A stretch of 64,000 bases of DNA from Methanocaldococcus vulcanius M7 (GTDB lineage: Archaea; AGJL01; Methanococci; Methanococcales; Methanocaldococcaceae), in NCBI RefSeq assembly GCF_000024625.1, contig NC_013407.1:310001-374000 (forward strand). Reading direction: 5' to 3'. The notes under the pieces were generated by a model, which ran no database searches, had not been told where the DNA came from, and saw only the letters and a program-made list of their open reading frames with translations. The position numbers were made by a program, and so were the translations under genes. Below, one piece after another: positions 55,000-64,000 of this stretch. The first letter of the stretch is position 1. Every line of letters begins with the position of its first letter.

Positions 55000-55995
55000 T
55001 TAAATCTTCTTATCTCTATATTTAGCCAAATAGAAAGCATTTAACGCTCCAACAACTAAGGGACCTATTGCAAATCCACTTAGACCAAGAGATAAAGGGG
55101 CGATTAAAAATGCAACTACAACAAGAACAGGATGTATGTCAACTTCTTTTTTCACGATATATGGCCTTATAACAAAATCAGGAGCAATAGATAAGAATAA
55201 CTCCCCATATATAAATATAAAAATTGCCTTTGCATAGTTATGTGTTAGGAAGAAGTATATTGCAATTGCAATATAAACCATCCAGCCCCCAAGTATTGGA
55301 AGGAGGGCAAAAACACCCGTAATTATTGCAAATAACTCAGCATATTTAACTCCTGCTATTAAGTAGCCAATGTATGAGAGAATTGTAATTATGATCGATA
55401 AAGATACGCAACTTATGAATAAATTTTTATAGGAATCGTGAAGATACTGTAAATAGATCCTCATCTTCTCTTTATAGTTTTCTGGAGTGAATGATATAAC
55501 CACGTCTTTGAACTTATAGCCATCCCTTAAAAAGTAGAATGTTATAAATAATACCAAAATTGTTTTTATAGCCAGATAACCAACATCTATAATTTTTCCA
55601 GAAAGCTGGCTTATTGCATATTTTATCAACTCATTAACATATTTTGTTATCATCTCATCGTTGGTTATAATCCTGTCCAGTAGGGGGTTGTTTAGCACAC
55701 TGAGGAAGTATTGGTTTATGGAATTAGGATCTATCGATAAGACGATATTTAAGAATGTAGAGAATGCATAAATAGTGATTAAGGTTATTGGAATTAAATA
55801 TATACCTATTGCAAGAGCTGCTGACACTGTTCTATTTAGCTTTTTTACCAGCAAATTATAGATCGGAAGAGCCATATAGGCAAATGCACATGCATAAGCA
55901 AACGTATCAATAAATGGAAACACTATATACAACAACACAAGCAACAAACCGATAACAATGGCCTTTCTTATATACTTAAACTCATCAAAATTCAT
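55000..55995 (-). CDS. AI-2E family transporter (UPF0118)
   Basis: A 331-residue protein with about eight membrane helices. The central TFYFLRDGYKFKDVVISF, the YKNLFISCVSLSIIITILSYIG segment and the late LLPILGGWMVYIAIAIYFFL and FVIRPYIV blocks are typical of the AI-2E/UPF0118 family, which includes TqsA and some Na+/H+ antiporters. The substrate in archaea is unknown. It starts 17 bp from the divergent glycosyltransferase gene. Confidence 0.88.
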   Translation of the reverse strand: MNFDEFKYIRKAIVIGLLLVLLYIVFPFIDTFAYACAFAYMALPIYNLLVKKLNRTVSAALAIGIYLIPITLITIYAFSTFLNIVLSIDPNSINQYFLSVLNNPLLDRIITNDEMITKYVNELIKYAISQLSGKIIDVGYLAIKTILVLFITFYFLRDGYKFKDVVISFTPENYKEKMRIYLQYLHDSYKNLFISCVSLSIIITILSYIGYLIAGVKYAELFAIITGVFALLPILGGWMVYIAIAIYFFLTHNYAKAIFIFIYGELFLSIAPDFVIRPYIVKKEVDIHPVLVVVAFLIAPLSLGLSGFAIGPLVVGALNAFYLAKYRDKKI

Positions 55996-56040
55996 GGTAT
56001 CACGGGATCTATATGAAAGTTTTAATGCCTACTATATATC
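55964..56040. promoter_or_regulatory. Overlapping divergent promoters inside coding sequence
   Basis: The two genes starting at 55995 (minus) and 56013 (plus) are 17 bp apart, so each promoter must lie within the other gene. Plus strand: CTTATATACTT near 55966-55976. Minus strand: TGATATATAGT near 56040-56030. Both are about 25 bp from a start point just upstream of each gene. Confidence 0.5.
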
Positions 56041-57059
56041 ACCCTCACATTGGAGGAATTACCTTACATGTAGAGAACTTAGTAAAGAATTTGAGTAATG
56101 TCGAGTTCCATATAATTACTTATGATAGATATGAAGAAAACAGATATAAAAATGTAATTGTTCATGAAGTCCCACATTTAAAAAGAATTAGGGGAATAAG
56201 TTATCTAATAAACGCATATAAACTTGGAAAAAAAATAATCGAAAAAGAGGAAATCGATCTGATACATTCACACTATGCGTTTCCACAGGGGTGTGTTGGA
56301 GCGTTATTAAAAAGAAAATACCACATTCCTCATATATTAACACTTCACGGTAGTGATGCTTTAATCTTAAAGAACTCAATAAAAGGAAAATACTTCTTTG
56401 ATTATGCAGTATACAACGCAGATACAATAATATGTGTTAGTAAATACATACAATCCCAATTAGCAAAAGAACTTAGAAAAAAATCCGTAGTTGTTTATAA
56501 TGGAGTAGATGAAAATCTGTTATACAATGAAGGAGATAATGAATTTGGGCTGTTTGTTGGAGCTTTCGTTCCTCAAAAGGGAGTAGATATTTTAATAAAC
56601 GCAATAAAGGGTATTGATTTCAATTTTAAACTTGTAGGAGATGGAAAATTATTTAAAAAAATCGAACGCTTTGTGTTGGAAAATAAACTAAAAAATGTAG
56701 AACTACTTGGAAAAAGGTCATTTAAAGACGTTGCCTCGTTAATGAGAACATGTAGCTTTCTGATAGTTCCTTCTCGAAGTGAGGGCTTTGGAATGGTTGC
56801 TGTGGAAGCAATGGCTTGCTCTAAACCAGTAATTGCTTCTAATGTTGGGGGTTTGAGCGAGATTATTGAAGATAGGGTTAATGGACTGTTATTTGAAAAA
56901 GAAAATATTAATGATTTAAGAGAAAAAATTACACTTCTTGTTAATAATAGAGAGATGAGAAATAACCTTGGAAAAGAAGGAAAAAAACGTTCTAAAAATT
57001 TTTCATGGAAAAAATGTGCTGAGGAGGTTTTAAAACTTTATTACGACAGTGTTGATTAA
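56013..57059 (+). CDS. GT4-family glycosyltransferase
   Basis: A 348-residue retaining glycosyltransferase of GT-B fold. YHPHIGGITLHVENLVKNL and HSHYAFPQGCVGALL form the acceptor side; VGAFVPQKGVDILINAI, the donor-binding VPSRSEGFGMVAVEAMACS (E-x7-E, about 250-268) and PVIASNVGGLSEII form the nucleotide-sugar side. It may act in surface glycan or lipid head-group synthesis; the sugar is unknown. Confidence 0.9.
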   Translation: MKVLMPTIYHPHIGGITLHVENLVKNLSNVEFHIITYDRYEENRYKNVIVHEVPHLKRIRGISYLINAYKLGKKIIEKEEIDLIHSHYAFPQGCVGALLKRKYHIPHILTLHGSDALILKNSIKGKYFFDYAVYNADTIICVSKYIQSQLAKELRKKSVVVYNGVDENLLYNEGDNEFGLFVGAFVPQKGVDILINAIKGIDFNFKLVGDGKLFKKIERFVLENKLKNVELLGKRSFKDVASLMRTCSFLIVPSRSEGFGMVAVEAMACSKPVIASNVGGLSEIIEDRVNGLLFEKENINDLREKITLLVNNREMRNNLGKEGKKRSKNFSWKKCAEEVLKLYYDSVD

Positions 57060-57067
57060 ATACCAAA

Positions 57068-57391
57068 TTAATCATACTCTCTCCACGTATGGCCACACTT
57101 TTTACACTTGTAAAATCTTGTTTCCGGTTCATCTGCACATCTTGTTTGTTGCAACCACCAGTATGCCTCCGTATGTCCACACTTTGGACACTCTATCCTC
57201 GTTGTTGGTAATGTCTCAAGACCCTCATCTTCTATAACAGTTATTTCCTTTTTCTTAGGTTCTAAATGCTCTTTATATTCATACTCATTACTAACTTCGG
57301 CAGTTTCTTCTTCATATCCACAAACAGCACATTTTAATTTTCCATCTTTTGGTAGCATTAGATTTTTACATTTTGGACAAAACTTTACCAT
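57068..57391 (-). CDS. tfs: Transcription factor S (TFS)
   Basis: A 107-residue protein with two zinc ribbons. The N-terminal CPKCKNLMLPKDGKLKCAVC is like the RpoM/Rpb9 ribbon, and the C-terminal CPKCGHTEAYWWLQQTRCAD plus RFYKCKKCGHTW contains the acidic pair seen in TFIIS-like cleavage factors (DEPETRF). TFS rescues backtracked RNA polymerase. It overlaps the end of the Nudix gene by 26 bp. Confidence 0.95.
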   Translation of the reverse strand: MVKFCPKCKNLMLPKDGKLKCAVCGYEEETAEVSNEYEYKEHLEPKKKEITVIEDEGLETLPTTRIECPKCGHTEAYWWLQQTRCADEPETRFYKCKKCGHTWREYD

Positions 57392-57893
57392 CTTTCCACC
57401 TCAGATAATCTTTTATTATTCGCTCATGATCAAAAGCCAACTCTGGCAGAGCATTCAGATCAAAAAACTCCGCCTCTTTTGCATCATCTCCTGCTTTCAG
57501 CTTTCCTCCAACAACCTTTAAGATATAAGTTATAGATATTACATGTCCTCTTGGATCCCTTGTAGGAGATGAATAAACTCCTAAGAGGTCTATTATCTCT
57601 GTAATTAATCCAGTTTCTTCTTTAATTTCTCTAATAACTGCATTTTCAACCGTCTCTCCACACTCGACAAAACCTCCGGGGATTGCAAAATATCCCTTAA
57701 AAGGAGGATTTTTTCTTTTTATTAGTAATATTTTATCATCCTGCTCGATTATTCCATCCACAGCCACAGCAGGATGAAGATACAACCCATACTTTTTTAG
57801 ATCCCTCTTTTTTATAAATTTTTTAGAGAATCTCTTCCCGAAAAGATTTGTGGCAATTATTTTTCCACTTATACAGAAGCACTTTCCTCTCAT
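57366..57893 (-). CDS. Nudix hydrolase, ADP-ribose pyrophosphatase type
   Basis: A 175-residue hydrolase. The Nudix box GGFVECGETVENAVIREIKEETGLI (G-x5-E-x7-REUxEExGU) is complete, and GVYSSPTRDPRGHVISITY is typical of ADP-ribose pyrophosphatases like M. jannaschii MJ1149. I place the start at the ATG 57893, since a TATA-like AATATAAAATC lies near 57930; the frame opens further to 57974. It overlaps TFS, so the two are coupled. Confidence 0.87.
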   Translation of the reverse strand: MRGKCFCISGKIIATNLFGKRFSKKFIKKRDLKKYGLYLHPAVAVDGIIEQDDKILLIKRKNPPFKGYFAIPGGFVECGETVENAVIREIKEETGLITEIIDLLGVYSSPTRDPRGHVISITYILKVVGGKLKAGDDAKEAEFFDLNALPELAFDHERIIKDYLRWKDGKVLSKM

Positions 57894-57997
57894 AAATTCC
57901 ACGTGATTTTTTGTATTAAAGTTAAAAACGATTTTATATTTTTTGGTAATAAATATTAAAGGAAAATGTTTCACAATATATAAAATTTGTGGTATTC

Positions 57998-58546
57998 ATG
58001 AAAAAAGAAATTGAAGTTATAGGATTTGATGATGCTCCATTTAACAGATCAGATAGGGAGTGTATCTTAATAGGAACATACATGAGAGGATCTTGCATAA
58101 TTGATGGCATTTACTTCCGAAAATTTGAGAAAGATGGAATGGATATAACCAAAAAAATAATTGAGGTAGTTAAAGATCGACACTATCCAAAAATAAAAGC
58201 TGTTTTTTTATATGGAATTACCTTTGGTGGGTTTAATATAGCTGATATATATGAAATAAACGAAAAAACAGAAAAGCCAGTTATTGTCGTTATAGATAAA
58301 AAGCCAAATATTGAGAAAATGTTTTCCGCGATTGAAAAACACTTTAACGATTCTGAAGAAAGAATATCTCTTATAAAAAGCTTTCCAAAGCCAGAAAAGT
58401 TGAATGACATATATGTTCAATACGTTGGAACAGATAAAAATTTTGTTAAAAAAGTTATTGAAATTACAAAACTTAAAAGCAAAATTCCAGAATGTCTGAG
58501 AATTTCACACTTGATAGGGAGAGGTTTTTTAGATATTAAAAAGTAG
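57998..58546 (+). CDS. DUF99 protein
   Basis: A 182-residue protein of the archaeal DUF99 family: EVIGFDDAPFNRS at the start, CILIGTYMRGSCIIDGIYF, AVFLYGITFGGFNIADI, and RISHLIGRGFLDI at the end. The fold resembles endonuclease V, but a catalytic set is not obvious and the function is unknown. ATG at 57998; a GTG at 57989 is in frame. Confidence 0.85.
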   Translation: MKKEIEVIGFDDAPFNRSDRECILIGTYMRGSCIIDGIYFRKFEKDGMDITKKIIEVVKDRHYPKIKAVFLYGITFGGFNIADIYEINEKTEKPVIVVIDKKPNIEKMFSAIEKHFNDSEERISLIKSFPKPEKLNDIYVQYVGTDKNFVKKVIEITKLKSKIPECLRISHLIGRGFLDIKK

Positions 58547-58551
58547 TAGTG

Positions 58552-58576
58552 TGAGATTTTTCTCATTTTTTATTTA
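58552..58576. terminator. Short hairpin with T-run between convergent genes
   Basis: TGAGA-TTTT-TCTCA (58552-58565) is followed by a T-rich stretch. It lies between the ends of the DUF99 gene and the convergent protease gene, whose last codons it touches. U-rich termination with a weak hairpin is plausible for the plus-strand gene. Confidence 0.45.
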
Positions 58577-59418
58577 GTTTTTATTCCCTCCTGCTTTACA
58601 GGATAAGGCATAAACTCAACGGTTCCTCTCTGTTTTAATGGCTGTTTATACAACTCCATTAACATATAAACCTCTTCTGGAACGTTTGTATCAACATCCA
58701 ATCCAAGTTCTCGAGCTTCTTCAACAGTTATAGGATAATCATGAGTCCATCTTCCTTCAGTTAAGGTTTTTGATAGTTCTTTTGCCTTTTCTTCTCCATA
58801 TTTATCCTTTAATAAGCCATATACAAATCTTTGAACTTGATTTATAGCTTTCTGTGCTATATCTGCTAATATAATTGTCTGATCATCAGCTTTTTCTACA
58901 CCCTTTTCTTTAACTGCTTTGACTATACTTGGAGCAGGATACTGACCAAGTTGTGGATCTACTGGTCCTAAGACAGCATTTTCGTCCATGATTATTTTAT
59001 CCGCTGCAAGTGCAATTAACGTTCCCCCACTCATTGCATAGTGAGGAACTATAACCCTCGTTTCAGAAGGATGGTTTTTTAATGCCTTTGCAATTTGCGT
59101 GGCTGCTAAAACCAATCCTCCTGGCGTGTGTATTATCAAGTCGATCGGTTTGTCTTTTGGAGCAGATCTTATAGCCCTTAAAATTTCCTCGCTGTCTTCA
59201 ATAGTTATGAATTTATATACTGGAATTCCAAATAAACCAATACTCTCCTGTCTGTGTATCATCGTTATGACTGTTGAATTTCTTTTTCTCGAAAGATCTC
59301 TCAAGATTCTTAATCTTGCAAGTTGAAGTTGTCTATACTGTATCTGAGGGGCCATGATCAAATAAAAAAACAACAGCCACCAAATTAATGAGCTTAAAAA
59401 ACCGCTCAGTGGATCCAT
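58570..59418 (-). CDS. Membrane-anchored ClpP-fold serine protease (SDH/DUF114 family)
   Basis: A 282-residue protein. One N-terminal membrane helix (about 8-25) is followed by a crotonase/ClpP fold. DLIIHTPGGLVLAATQIAKA and the nucleophile Ser in PHYAMSGGTLIALAADKI (about 125-142) with NAVLGPVDPQLGQYPA are the family signature, shared with SppA-like and STOPP-type peptidases. It probably degrades membrane or surface proteins; partners unknown. Confidence 0.85.
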   Translation of the reverse strand: MDPLSGFLSSLIWWLLFFYLIMAPQIQYRQLQLARLRILRDLSRKRNSTVITMIHRQESIGLFGIPVYKFITIEDSEEILRAIRSAPKDKPIDLIIHTPGGLVLAATQIAKALKNHPSETRVIVPHYAMSGGTLIALAADKIIMDENAVLGPVDPQLGQYPAPSIVKAVKEKGVEKADDQTIILADIAQKAINQVQRFVYGLLKDKYGEEKAKELSKTLTEGRWTHDYPITVEEARELGLDVDTNVPEEVYMLMELYKQPLKQRGTVEFMPYPVKQEGIKTK

Positions 59419-59733
59419 ACTCTCACACGTTCAATTTTTATTTTTATTTTATTTCGTTTTCGAGATTTTTTGTTTTTAATCATCTCATTAATTAATTTTT
59501 GGAGTTCTTATTATAAAATATTTTCCTCGCAAGATCTGGAAACATAACAAAACGATAAAATACTAACTAAAAAATAATAAAAAATAAAAAATAATTAAGA
59601 CAAAAAAGTGAGGGATAATGAATTAAAATTACTTAAAAGCTTTATTCTTACGTTTTCCTATCAAATTTTCCTAAGTTTTCATTGCTATTATTTTTAATTC
59701 TGATTATTTTGTTTTATAATTAATCATTTTTAA
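59419..59733. other. Intergenic region between protease and GAPDH genes
   Basis: These 315 bp hold no coding-like frame. The part near 59420-59470 contains a minus-strand CGAAA followed by AT-rich sequence (ATAAAATAAAAATA), a likely promoter of the protease gene; the part near 59700-59733 is T-rich on the minus side after the GAPDH stop and could terminate it. Confidence 0.45.
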
Positions 59734-60765
59734 TTATTTTATTCCCATCGCTTTGTTTGTTTTTTCTATTGATTTAAACTTGTCATCTTCCATTTGAAGC
59801 ATAGCCCTTATACAATCGATATTTTCTGGAACTACAATACTTTCTTGATGAACGGCCTGCATTAAAAAGATCTCTCTGTCTAATACGTTAACACTCTCCT
59901 CCCAAATCACAAGTTCATTTATATCATATCTCAATCTTCCAATATCTCTTCCATATTCGATTATTTTGGCTGTTGAAGTGAATCCGTCCTCTGCTTTAAC
60001 AGTTATAATCCTTGGAGTTTTTAAAATGGAATCTAAAACATCTTCTCTACTGATATTGTCATCAACCTCCACCATCAATGTGTGTTGATGCATCAATGTT
60101 GTTGGAACTATAACCGCAGATGTTAAGATCTTCCCTTCAAGTTCTGGAACAACTGAAACAACATCTGGACCATGATGCGAAGGAACCGTTACTGGATTAG
60201 GAGTTATCGCATTTATAGGCCCAGTTTTATCATCGTTTGGATCTGCCGCTCTCCTAACTAACACAACTCTTGCTTTTTTTATGTTGGATACTTCGTTTAT
60301 TGCATATAAGATCCTACACAACCCGGTTGTGTTGCAAGAAACAACCCTAATATAGTCCTTTCCATAGCATCTATCAAAACTCCACAATGCGTTAAAGCTA
60401 TCCTCCACATCTTTCGCTTTTTCCCCTCCCTGTAATATGGCTTTAACCTTGTTTGGTTTATATATGTTTTCCAAGTTTTGTTTACCAATTTTTTTGGGGG
60501 CTCCATCAACGACAATATCTGCTTCTTCTATAACATCTAAAATAGTTCCCTCTACTGGAATACCTGCCTCTTCAAATAGTTTTATTCTTTCTCTGTCAGG
60601 AACTGCTACAAAAAGCTTGTATCCCTTCTCAACAGCCAATCTTGCTTCAAAATCTGGCTTGGTTTTACTGACTCCTATAACTTCCATATCATCCTGAACT
60701 GCCACAGCATCAGCTACTCTTTTTCCAATAGATCCATACCCATTTATTAAAACCTTTGCTGACAT
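59734..60765 (-). CDS. gap: Glyceraldehyde-3-phosphate dehydrogenase (archaeal phosphorylating)
   Basis: A 343-residue archaeal [22 protein letters not shown] binds NAD(P), the active-site Cys is in [14 protein letters not shown] (about 140-153), and [15 protein letters not shown] and [14 protein letters not shown] follow. It works in gluconeogenesis in methanogens. GAGGTT precedes the ATG. Confidence 0.96.
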   Translation of the reverse strand: MSAKVLINGYGSIGKRVADAVAVQDDMEVIGVSKTKPDFEARLAVEKGYKLFVAVPDRERIKLFEEAGIPVEGTILDVIEEADIVVDGAPKKIGKQNLENIYKPNKVKAILQGGEKAKDVEDSFNALWSFDRCYGKDYIRVVSCNTTGLCRILYAINEVSNIKKARVVLVRRAADPNDDKTGPINAITPNPVTVPSHHGPDVVSVVPELEGKILTSAVIVPTTLMHQHTLMVEVDDNISREDVLDSILKTPRIITVKAEDGFTSTAKIIEYGRDIGRLRYDINELVIWEESVNVLDREIFLMQAVHQESIVVPENIDCIRAMLQMEDDKFKSIEKTNKAMGIK

Positions 60766-60913
60766 AACCTCACCACTTTTTTGTTCTTAGGCATACACTA
60801 AGATGGTTTTGGTTTTTATACTTTTTATAATTTGCAATTCAAAAAATAGGAAAGTTTATATTATAAAATTAAATAAAATTATAATTATTGAGAACAACAG
60901 TTGAGGTGAAAAT

Positions 60914-61369
60914 GTGATAATAGAAGAACTTGTAGAGGTCTCTGGAATCGATAGAAAAAGTTTAAGGAGGATTTTAATTATTTTGGAGTTCTCGCTTAGA
61001 AAAAAAGATGGATCACCAACGAGTTTCGCTGAAAAATTCGAAATACAATCATTTGAAGATCTTTATGAATATTTAAAAGAGGTAAAGACAAATCTAAAAA
61101 GAGATCATGAAATTGAAGGATTTAATGGTTTAACCGAGATGTGGAAAAGTGTAGCTCCAAGGGCACAGTACTGGATAATGGAGACATTTGGAGAAGAGAA
61201 CCCAAGAGATGCTTTGTTCTCTGCAAGTGTTTTTACTATGAGGACTTTTGGAATAATGCTTGATAACCTCCGACTATTAAAAAAGATAATTAAAATGTTG
61301 GATGAGCGTAGAAAAGAGGTTAGTGAATTTGTTTCTGCTCAAAAGTTTGAAACTGAGGATTTAGAATAA
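60914..61369 (+). CDS. Conserved methanogen protein of unknown function
   Basis: A 151-residue helical protein: IIEELVEVSGIDRKSLRRIL, then EIEGFNGLTEMWKSVAPRAQ, WIMETFGEENPRDALFSASV and a C-terminal helix LDNLRLLKKIIKMLDERRKE. No catalytic motif is visible. The start is a GTG after GAGGTGAAAAT. It lies in the stretch gap / this gene / PHI / sucD. Confidence 0.7.
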   Translation: MIIEELVEVSGIDRKSLRRILIILEFSLRKKDGSPTSFAEKFEIQSFEDLYEYLKEVKTNLKRDHEIEGFNGLTEMWKSVAPRAQYWIMETFGEENPRDALFSASVFTMRTFGIMLDNLRLLKKIIKMLDERRKEVSEFVSAQKFETEDLE

Positions 61370-61412
61370 CAACGAAAATAGAATCGTCAGTATATCAGAA
61401 TTAACGAAGTGA

Positions 61413-61943
61413 TTAGAGAAGATTAAAATGTCTTTTTATAACTTCTCTCTCTTTTAGATTTAATTTCTTCATAATTTCGGCAATTAGCAGATCTAAAAAT
61501 ATCATTGCAGTTTGTTCAAATGTCGTTCCCATTGGTAGATAATCCGATTTTTCAACATCCAATCGTATGATCAATTCAGCAAATTCTGCAACACTTCCAC
61601 ATTCACATACTATTGCAACGATATTATTATTTACTTTTTTTGCTTTTTTTGCAACAGTTAGAACACTTTCCGTTTTTCCACTTCCAGATATTAGGATTAA
61701 AAGATCATCTTTCTCATATTTTGGAGTTATTGTCTCTCCAACAAAATAGGAATTAAGTCCAAGATGAAACAGTCGCATTGCAAAACATCTTCCAACATAG
61801 CCACTTCTCCCTACTCCAAAAATAAATATTTTTTTGGATTTTAGTATTTTTTCAATCAATAGATAAAATTTTTCACTTTCTCTGATTTTTTTCAACATTG
61901 ATATATTTTTTAATATTATGTCTAATTCATCCAATTTCGACAC
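61413..61943 (-). CDS. hxlB: 6-phospho-3-hexuloisomerase (PHI)
   Basis: A 176-residue SIS-domain isomerase. IFIFGVGRSGYVGRCFAMRL binds the sugar phosphate, LLILISGSGKTESVLTVAKK is the second loop, and YLPMGTTFEQTAMIFLDLLI and KEREVIKRHFNLL end the protein. In methanogens PHI works with 3-hexulose-6-phosphate synthase in ribose-5-phosphate formation. The start is a GTG at 61943; a TTG three codons later has better SD spacing. Confidence 0.92.
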   Translation of the reverse strand: MSKLDELDIILKNISMLKKIRESEKFYLLIEKILKSKKIFIFGVGRSGYVGRCFAMRLFHLGLNSYFVGETITPKYEKDDLLILISGSGKTESVLTVAKKAKKVNNNIVAIVCECGSVAEFAELIIRLDVEKSDYLPMGTTFEQTAMIFLDLLIAEIMKKLNLKEREVIKRHFNLL

Positions 61944-62104
61944 CTATCGGATTTATTTTCACAAATGTATCCAAATTTATTGATTAAATTTTAAAAACAT
62001 TGTAAATCTTATAATAATTAAATTAATAAAATTCAAAAAACTAACAACGATTAACTTATGATTATTATAATCTAATAAATAAGTTATATATTAAGTAAAC
62101 TAAA

Positions 62105-62215
62105 TGGTGGGGGTGCTGGGATTTGAACCCAGGTCCAGGGATTTCTCCTGCCGTGGTCCAGCGCCCTATAGGCAACTGGAGTCCCCGATGATAGACCTGG
62201 CTACACCACACCCCC
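62105..62215 (-). tRNA. tRNA-Trp (CCA) with intron
   Basis: The acceptor GGGGGTG pairs with CACCCCC-type 3' strand, discriminator A, and CCA is encoded (62107-62105). Exon 1 is 62215-62176 and ends CTCCAG; exon 2 runs 62142-62108. The spliced anticodon loop is CTCCAGA. The 33-nt intron (62175-62143) lies after position 37, the usual archaeal place, and forms a bulge-helix-bulge with the anticodon arm. Confidence 0.94.
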
Positions 62216-62257
62216 TCTTTAATAAAAATCAACGACACATATAAAAAGTAAAAGGGG

Positions 62258-62266
62258 TTATATAAA
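62258..62266 (+). promoter_or_regulatory. TATA box of sucD
   Basis: TTATATAAA preceded by A/G-rich AAAAGGGG. Transcription would start near 62287, leaving a leader of about 13 nt that contains the GGAGGGAT SD before the ATG at 62300. Confidence 0.65.
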
Positions 62267-62299
62267 TTTTACGGTTCAACAGGAATGTGGAGGGATACG

Positions 62300-63163
62300 A
62301 TGATTTTGTTGGATGAGAATACAAGAGCAGTAGTTCAAGGAATCACGGGAAAACAGGGAAGCTTCCATACAAAAAAAATGTTAGAATGCGGAACAAAAAT
62401 AGTAGGAGGAATCACGCCAGGAAAAGGAGGAAAAGATGTTTATGGAGTTCCAGTATTTGATACAGTTAAAGAAGCAGTTAAAAAAACAGATGCAAACGCT
62501 TCAGTTATTTTTGTTCCTGCCCCATTTGCCAAAGATGCTGTTTTTGAAGCAATGGATGCAGGATTAGATCTTATAGTAGTTATTACCGAACATATTCCAG
62601 TACACGACACGATGGAATTTGTTAATTATGCAGAAGACCTCGGAATTAAGATAATTGGACCAAACACTCCAGGAATTGCTTCTCCAAAGGTTGGGAAATT
62701 GGGGATAATCCCAATGGAAGTTTTAAAGGAAGGAAATATAGGAATGGTCTCAAGAAGCGGAACTCTAACATATGAGATAGCAAATCAAATAAAAAATGCG
62801 GGTTTTGGTGTTTCAACATGTGTAGGGATTGGAGGAGACCCAATTGTTGGACTTAGATACGGAGAAATATTAGATCTGTTTGAAAAAGATAAAGAAACAG
62901 AAGCAATTGTAATGATCGGAGAGATCGGTGGAGGAGCTGAAGAGGAGGCATCAAAATTTATAAAAAAGATGAAAAAACCAGTAATTGGATATATTGCAGG
63001 GCAATCAGCACCCGAAGGGAAAAGAATGGGACATGCAGGAGCAATAGTTGAAAAAGGAAGAGGAACAGCAGAAAGTAAAATGAGAGCATTAGAAGAGGCA
63101 GGGGCCTATGTGGCAAAAAATATATCAGATATACCGAAGATCCTAAAAGAGATTTTAAAATAA
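62300..63163 (+). CDS. sucD: Succinyl-CoA synthetase alpha subunit
   Basis: A 287-residue subunit. [20 protein letters not shown] binds Co[21 protein letters not shown] follows, [10 protein letters not shown] and [10 protein letters not shown] are conserved, and the phosphorylated His is in [10 protein letters not shown] (about 245-254). ATG at 62300 behind GGAGGGAT; the ATG at 62285 has no SD. The beta subunit gene is not here. In methanogens it serves the incomplete reductive TCA route. Confidence 0.95.
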   Translation: MILLDENTRAVVQGITGKQGSFHTKKMLECGTKIVGGITPGKGGKDVYGVPVFDTVKEAVKKTDANASVIFVPAPFAKDAVFEAMDAGLDLIVVITEHIPVHDTMEFVNYAEDLGIKIIGPNTPGIASPKVGKLGIIPMEVLKEGNIGMVSRSGTLTYEIANQIKNAGFGVSTCVGIGGDPIVGLRYGEILDLFEKDKETEAIVMIGEIGGGAEEEASKFIKKMKKPVIGYIAGQSAPEGKRMGHAGAIVEKGRGTAESKMRALEEAGAYVAKNISDIPKILKEILK

Positions 63164-63294
63164 CGAAAATCCAATAATAAATATGAATAAAAATATTGAA
63201 ACATACTAATGTAATGATAGAAATAAACGACTCAAAACAATTAGATAACCAAAAAGTGGCTAATTAAAATGAAAATGTAATAGTTGGTGAGAAG

Positions 63295-64000
63295 ATGCCA
63301 ACAATAAATGTAAAAAAAGCTGATTTAGAGAGATTAGTAAACATGCCCTTGGAAGATGAGTTTATTGAAGAAAAATTCCCCATGATGGGTGTTGAAGTTG
63401 AAGAGATCTTTGAGGAAGATGGAGAGAAGGTTATTCAATTTTCTATAAATCCAAATAGACCCGATTATTTAAGTGTTGAAGGTTTAGCGAGAGGTTTTAG
63501 AGGAATTATGGGAATAGAGATTGGATTAAAGAGATACGATATTGAAAGATCAGATGTAAAATTATATGTTGAAGATGTTAAAACAAGACCTTTTATAGTA
63601 ATGGCAATGGTTAAAGGAGTTATAATAGATGATTATGTTTTAGAGAGTATAATTAACCTCCAAGAAAAACTTCACTGGGTTATGGGAAGAGACAGGAAAA
63701 AAGTAGCGATAGGAATTCACGATGCAGATAAAGTTAAGCCCCCATTCTACTACAAAGAAGTTAGGGGAGATGAGATTAAATTCGTTCCACTAAACTCAGA
63801 GGAAGAGATGACTCCAAGAGAGATTTTAGAGAAACATGAAAAAGGAATAAAATACGCTCACTTAATTAGAGATGATAAGTTTCCAATAATATTGGATAGC
63901 GAAGGGAATGTTTTATCAATGCCACCAATAATTAACGGAGAACTAACAAGAGTTACAACAGAAACAAGAAATCTAATAATTGATGTCACTGGAACCGATA
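63295..64000 (+). CDS. pheT: Phenylalanyl-tRNA synthetase beta subunit, 3' part beyond the window
   Basis: 235 codons are visible from the ATG at 63295, preceded by [63 protein letters not shown] and [20 protein letters not shown] are typical of archaeal/eukaryotic PheT (B1 and B3/B4 domains). The gene runs off the right edge; the full-length protein would be about 550 residues. Confidence 0.95.
   Translation, partial: MPTINVKKADLERLVNMPLEDEFIEEKFPMMGVEVEEIFEEDGEKVIQFSINPNRPDYLSVEGLARGFRGIMGIEIGLKRYDIERSDVKLYVEDVKTRPFIVMAMVKGVIIDDYVLESIINLQEKLHWVMGRDRKKVAIGIHDADKVKPPFYYKEVRGDEIKFVPLNSEEEMTPREILEKHEKGIKYAHLIRDDKFPIILDSEGNVLSMPPIINGELTRVTTETRNLIIDVTGTD

Overview
The window is strongly A+T-rich chromosomal DNA from a hyperthermophilic methanogen of the Methanocaldococcus type. 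The evidence is archaeal informational genes (L39e, S19e, Nop5, TFS, RNase P p30, archaeal AlaRS and PheT), archaeal SD motifs (GGTGA/GGAGG), BRE/TATA promoters, intron-bearing tRNA-Met and tRNA-Trp, an intein inside GlmS, archaeal isoprenoid/CoA genes (mevalonate kinase, pantoate kinase) and methanogen cofactor genes (HcgB and HcgC for the FeGP cofactor, ComB for coenzyme M, FucA-type aldolase and RibL for F420/flavins). Gene content and order repeatedly match what I remember of M. jannaschii, but the segments are shuffled.

Positions 1-11,700 are an accessory region with almost every gene on the minus strand. It holds two paralogous short Gly/Ala-rich precursor peptides, each followed by a small multi-spanning membrane protein and a DUF95/SpoIIM-family gene, then Yip1-like and exported proteins running off the left edge. 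This layout resembles circular-bacteriocin (AS-48-like) loci. Both peptide genes share a duplicated promoter and a leader with two tandem, covarying kink-turn hairpins. Further right the same parts recur in pieces: four copies of a 90-bp promoter repeat, four truncated SpoIIM 5' ends each directly behind a small membrane-protein gene, two P-loop ATPases with 215-bp identical upstream flanks, and decayed HicA/HicB genes. I read this as a cassette array of peptide, orphan-immunity-like and SpoIIM modules reshuffled by recombination.

Positions 11,700-23,300 are mostly core genes: an SF1 helicase, a radical SAM/TRAM protein, tRNA-Leu and tRNA-Met, mevalonate kinase, an aspartate-aminotransferase-like enzyme, CooC, a LolA-like lipoprotein, and a translation cluster (L39e, PP-loop ATPase, PDCD5-like, S19e), then tRNA-Cys and a ThiF-like protein. 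Positions 23,300-31,400 carry nop5, an uncharacterised two-gene module (the second protein probably ends in a PD-(D/E)XK nuclease-like domain), purM, purF and hcgB.

Positions 31,500-39,450 form a plus-strand run: hcgC, malate dehydrogenase, DUF2120, pantoate kinase, alaS, a helical-repeat protein and a C5 DNA methyltransferase. Positions 39,460-48,600 hold an HD phosphohydrolase, a DhnA-type aldolase, SepF, the intein-split glmS, UPF0147, FucA, ComB, RNase P p30 and a LEA-type lipoprotein. An IS607-type element (intact TnpB, internally deleted TnpA) lies at about 48,660-50,430.

Positions 50,600-64,000 carry a three-repeat protein, hemD, hypD, MscS, RibL, an AI-2E-type transporter, a GT4 glycosyltransferase, TFS, a Nudix hydrolase, DUF99, a membrane-anchored ClpP-like protease, GAPDH, a methanogen hypothetical, PHI, tRNA-Trp, sucD and the 5' part of pheT, which runs off the right edge. 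Function calls rest on reading motifs by eye; no searches were run.
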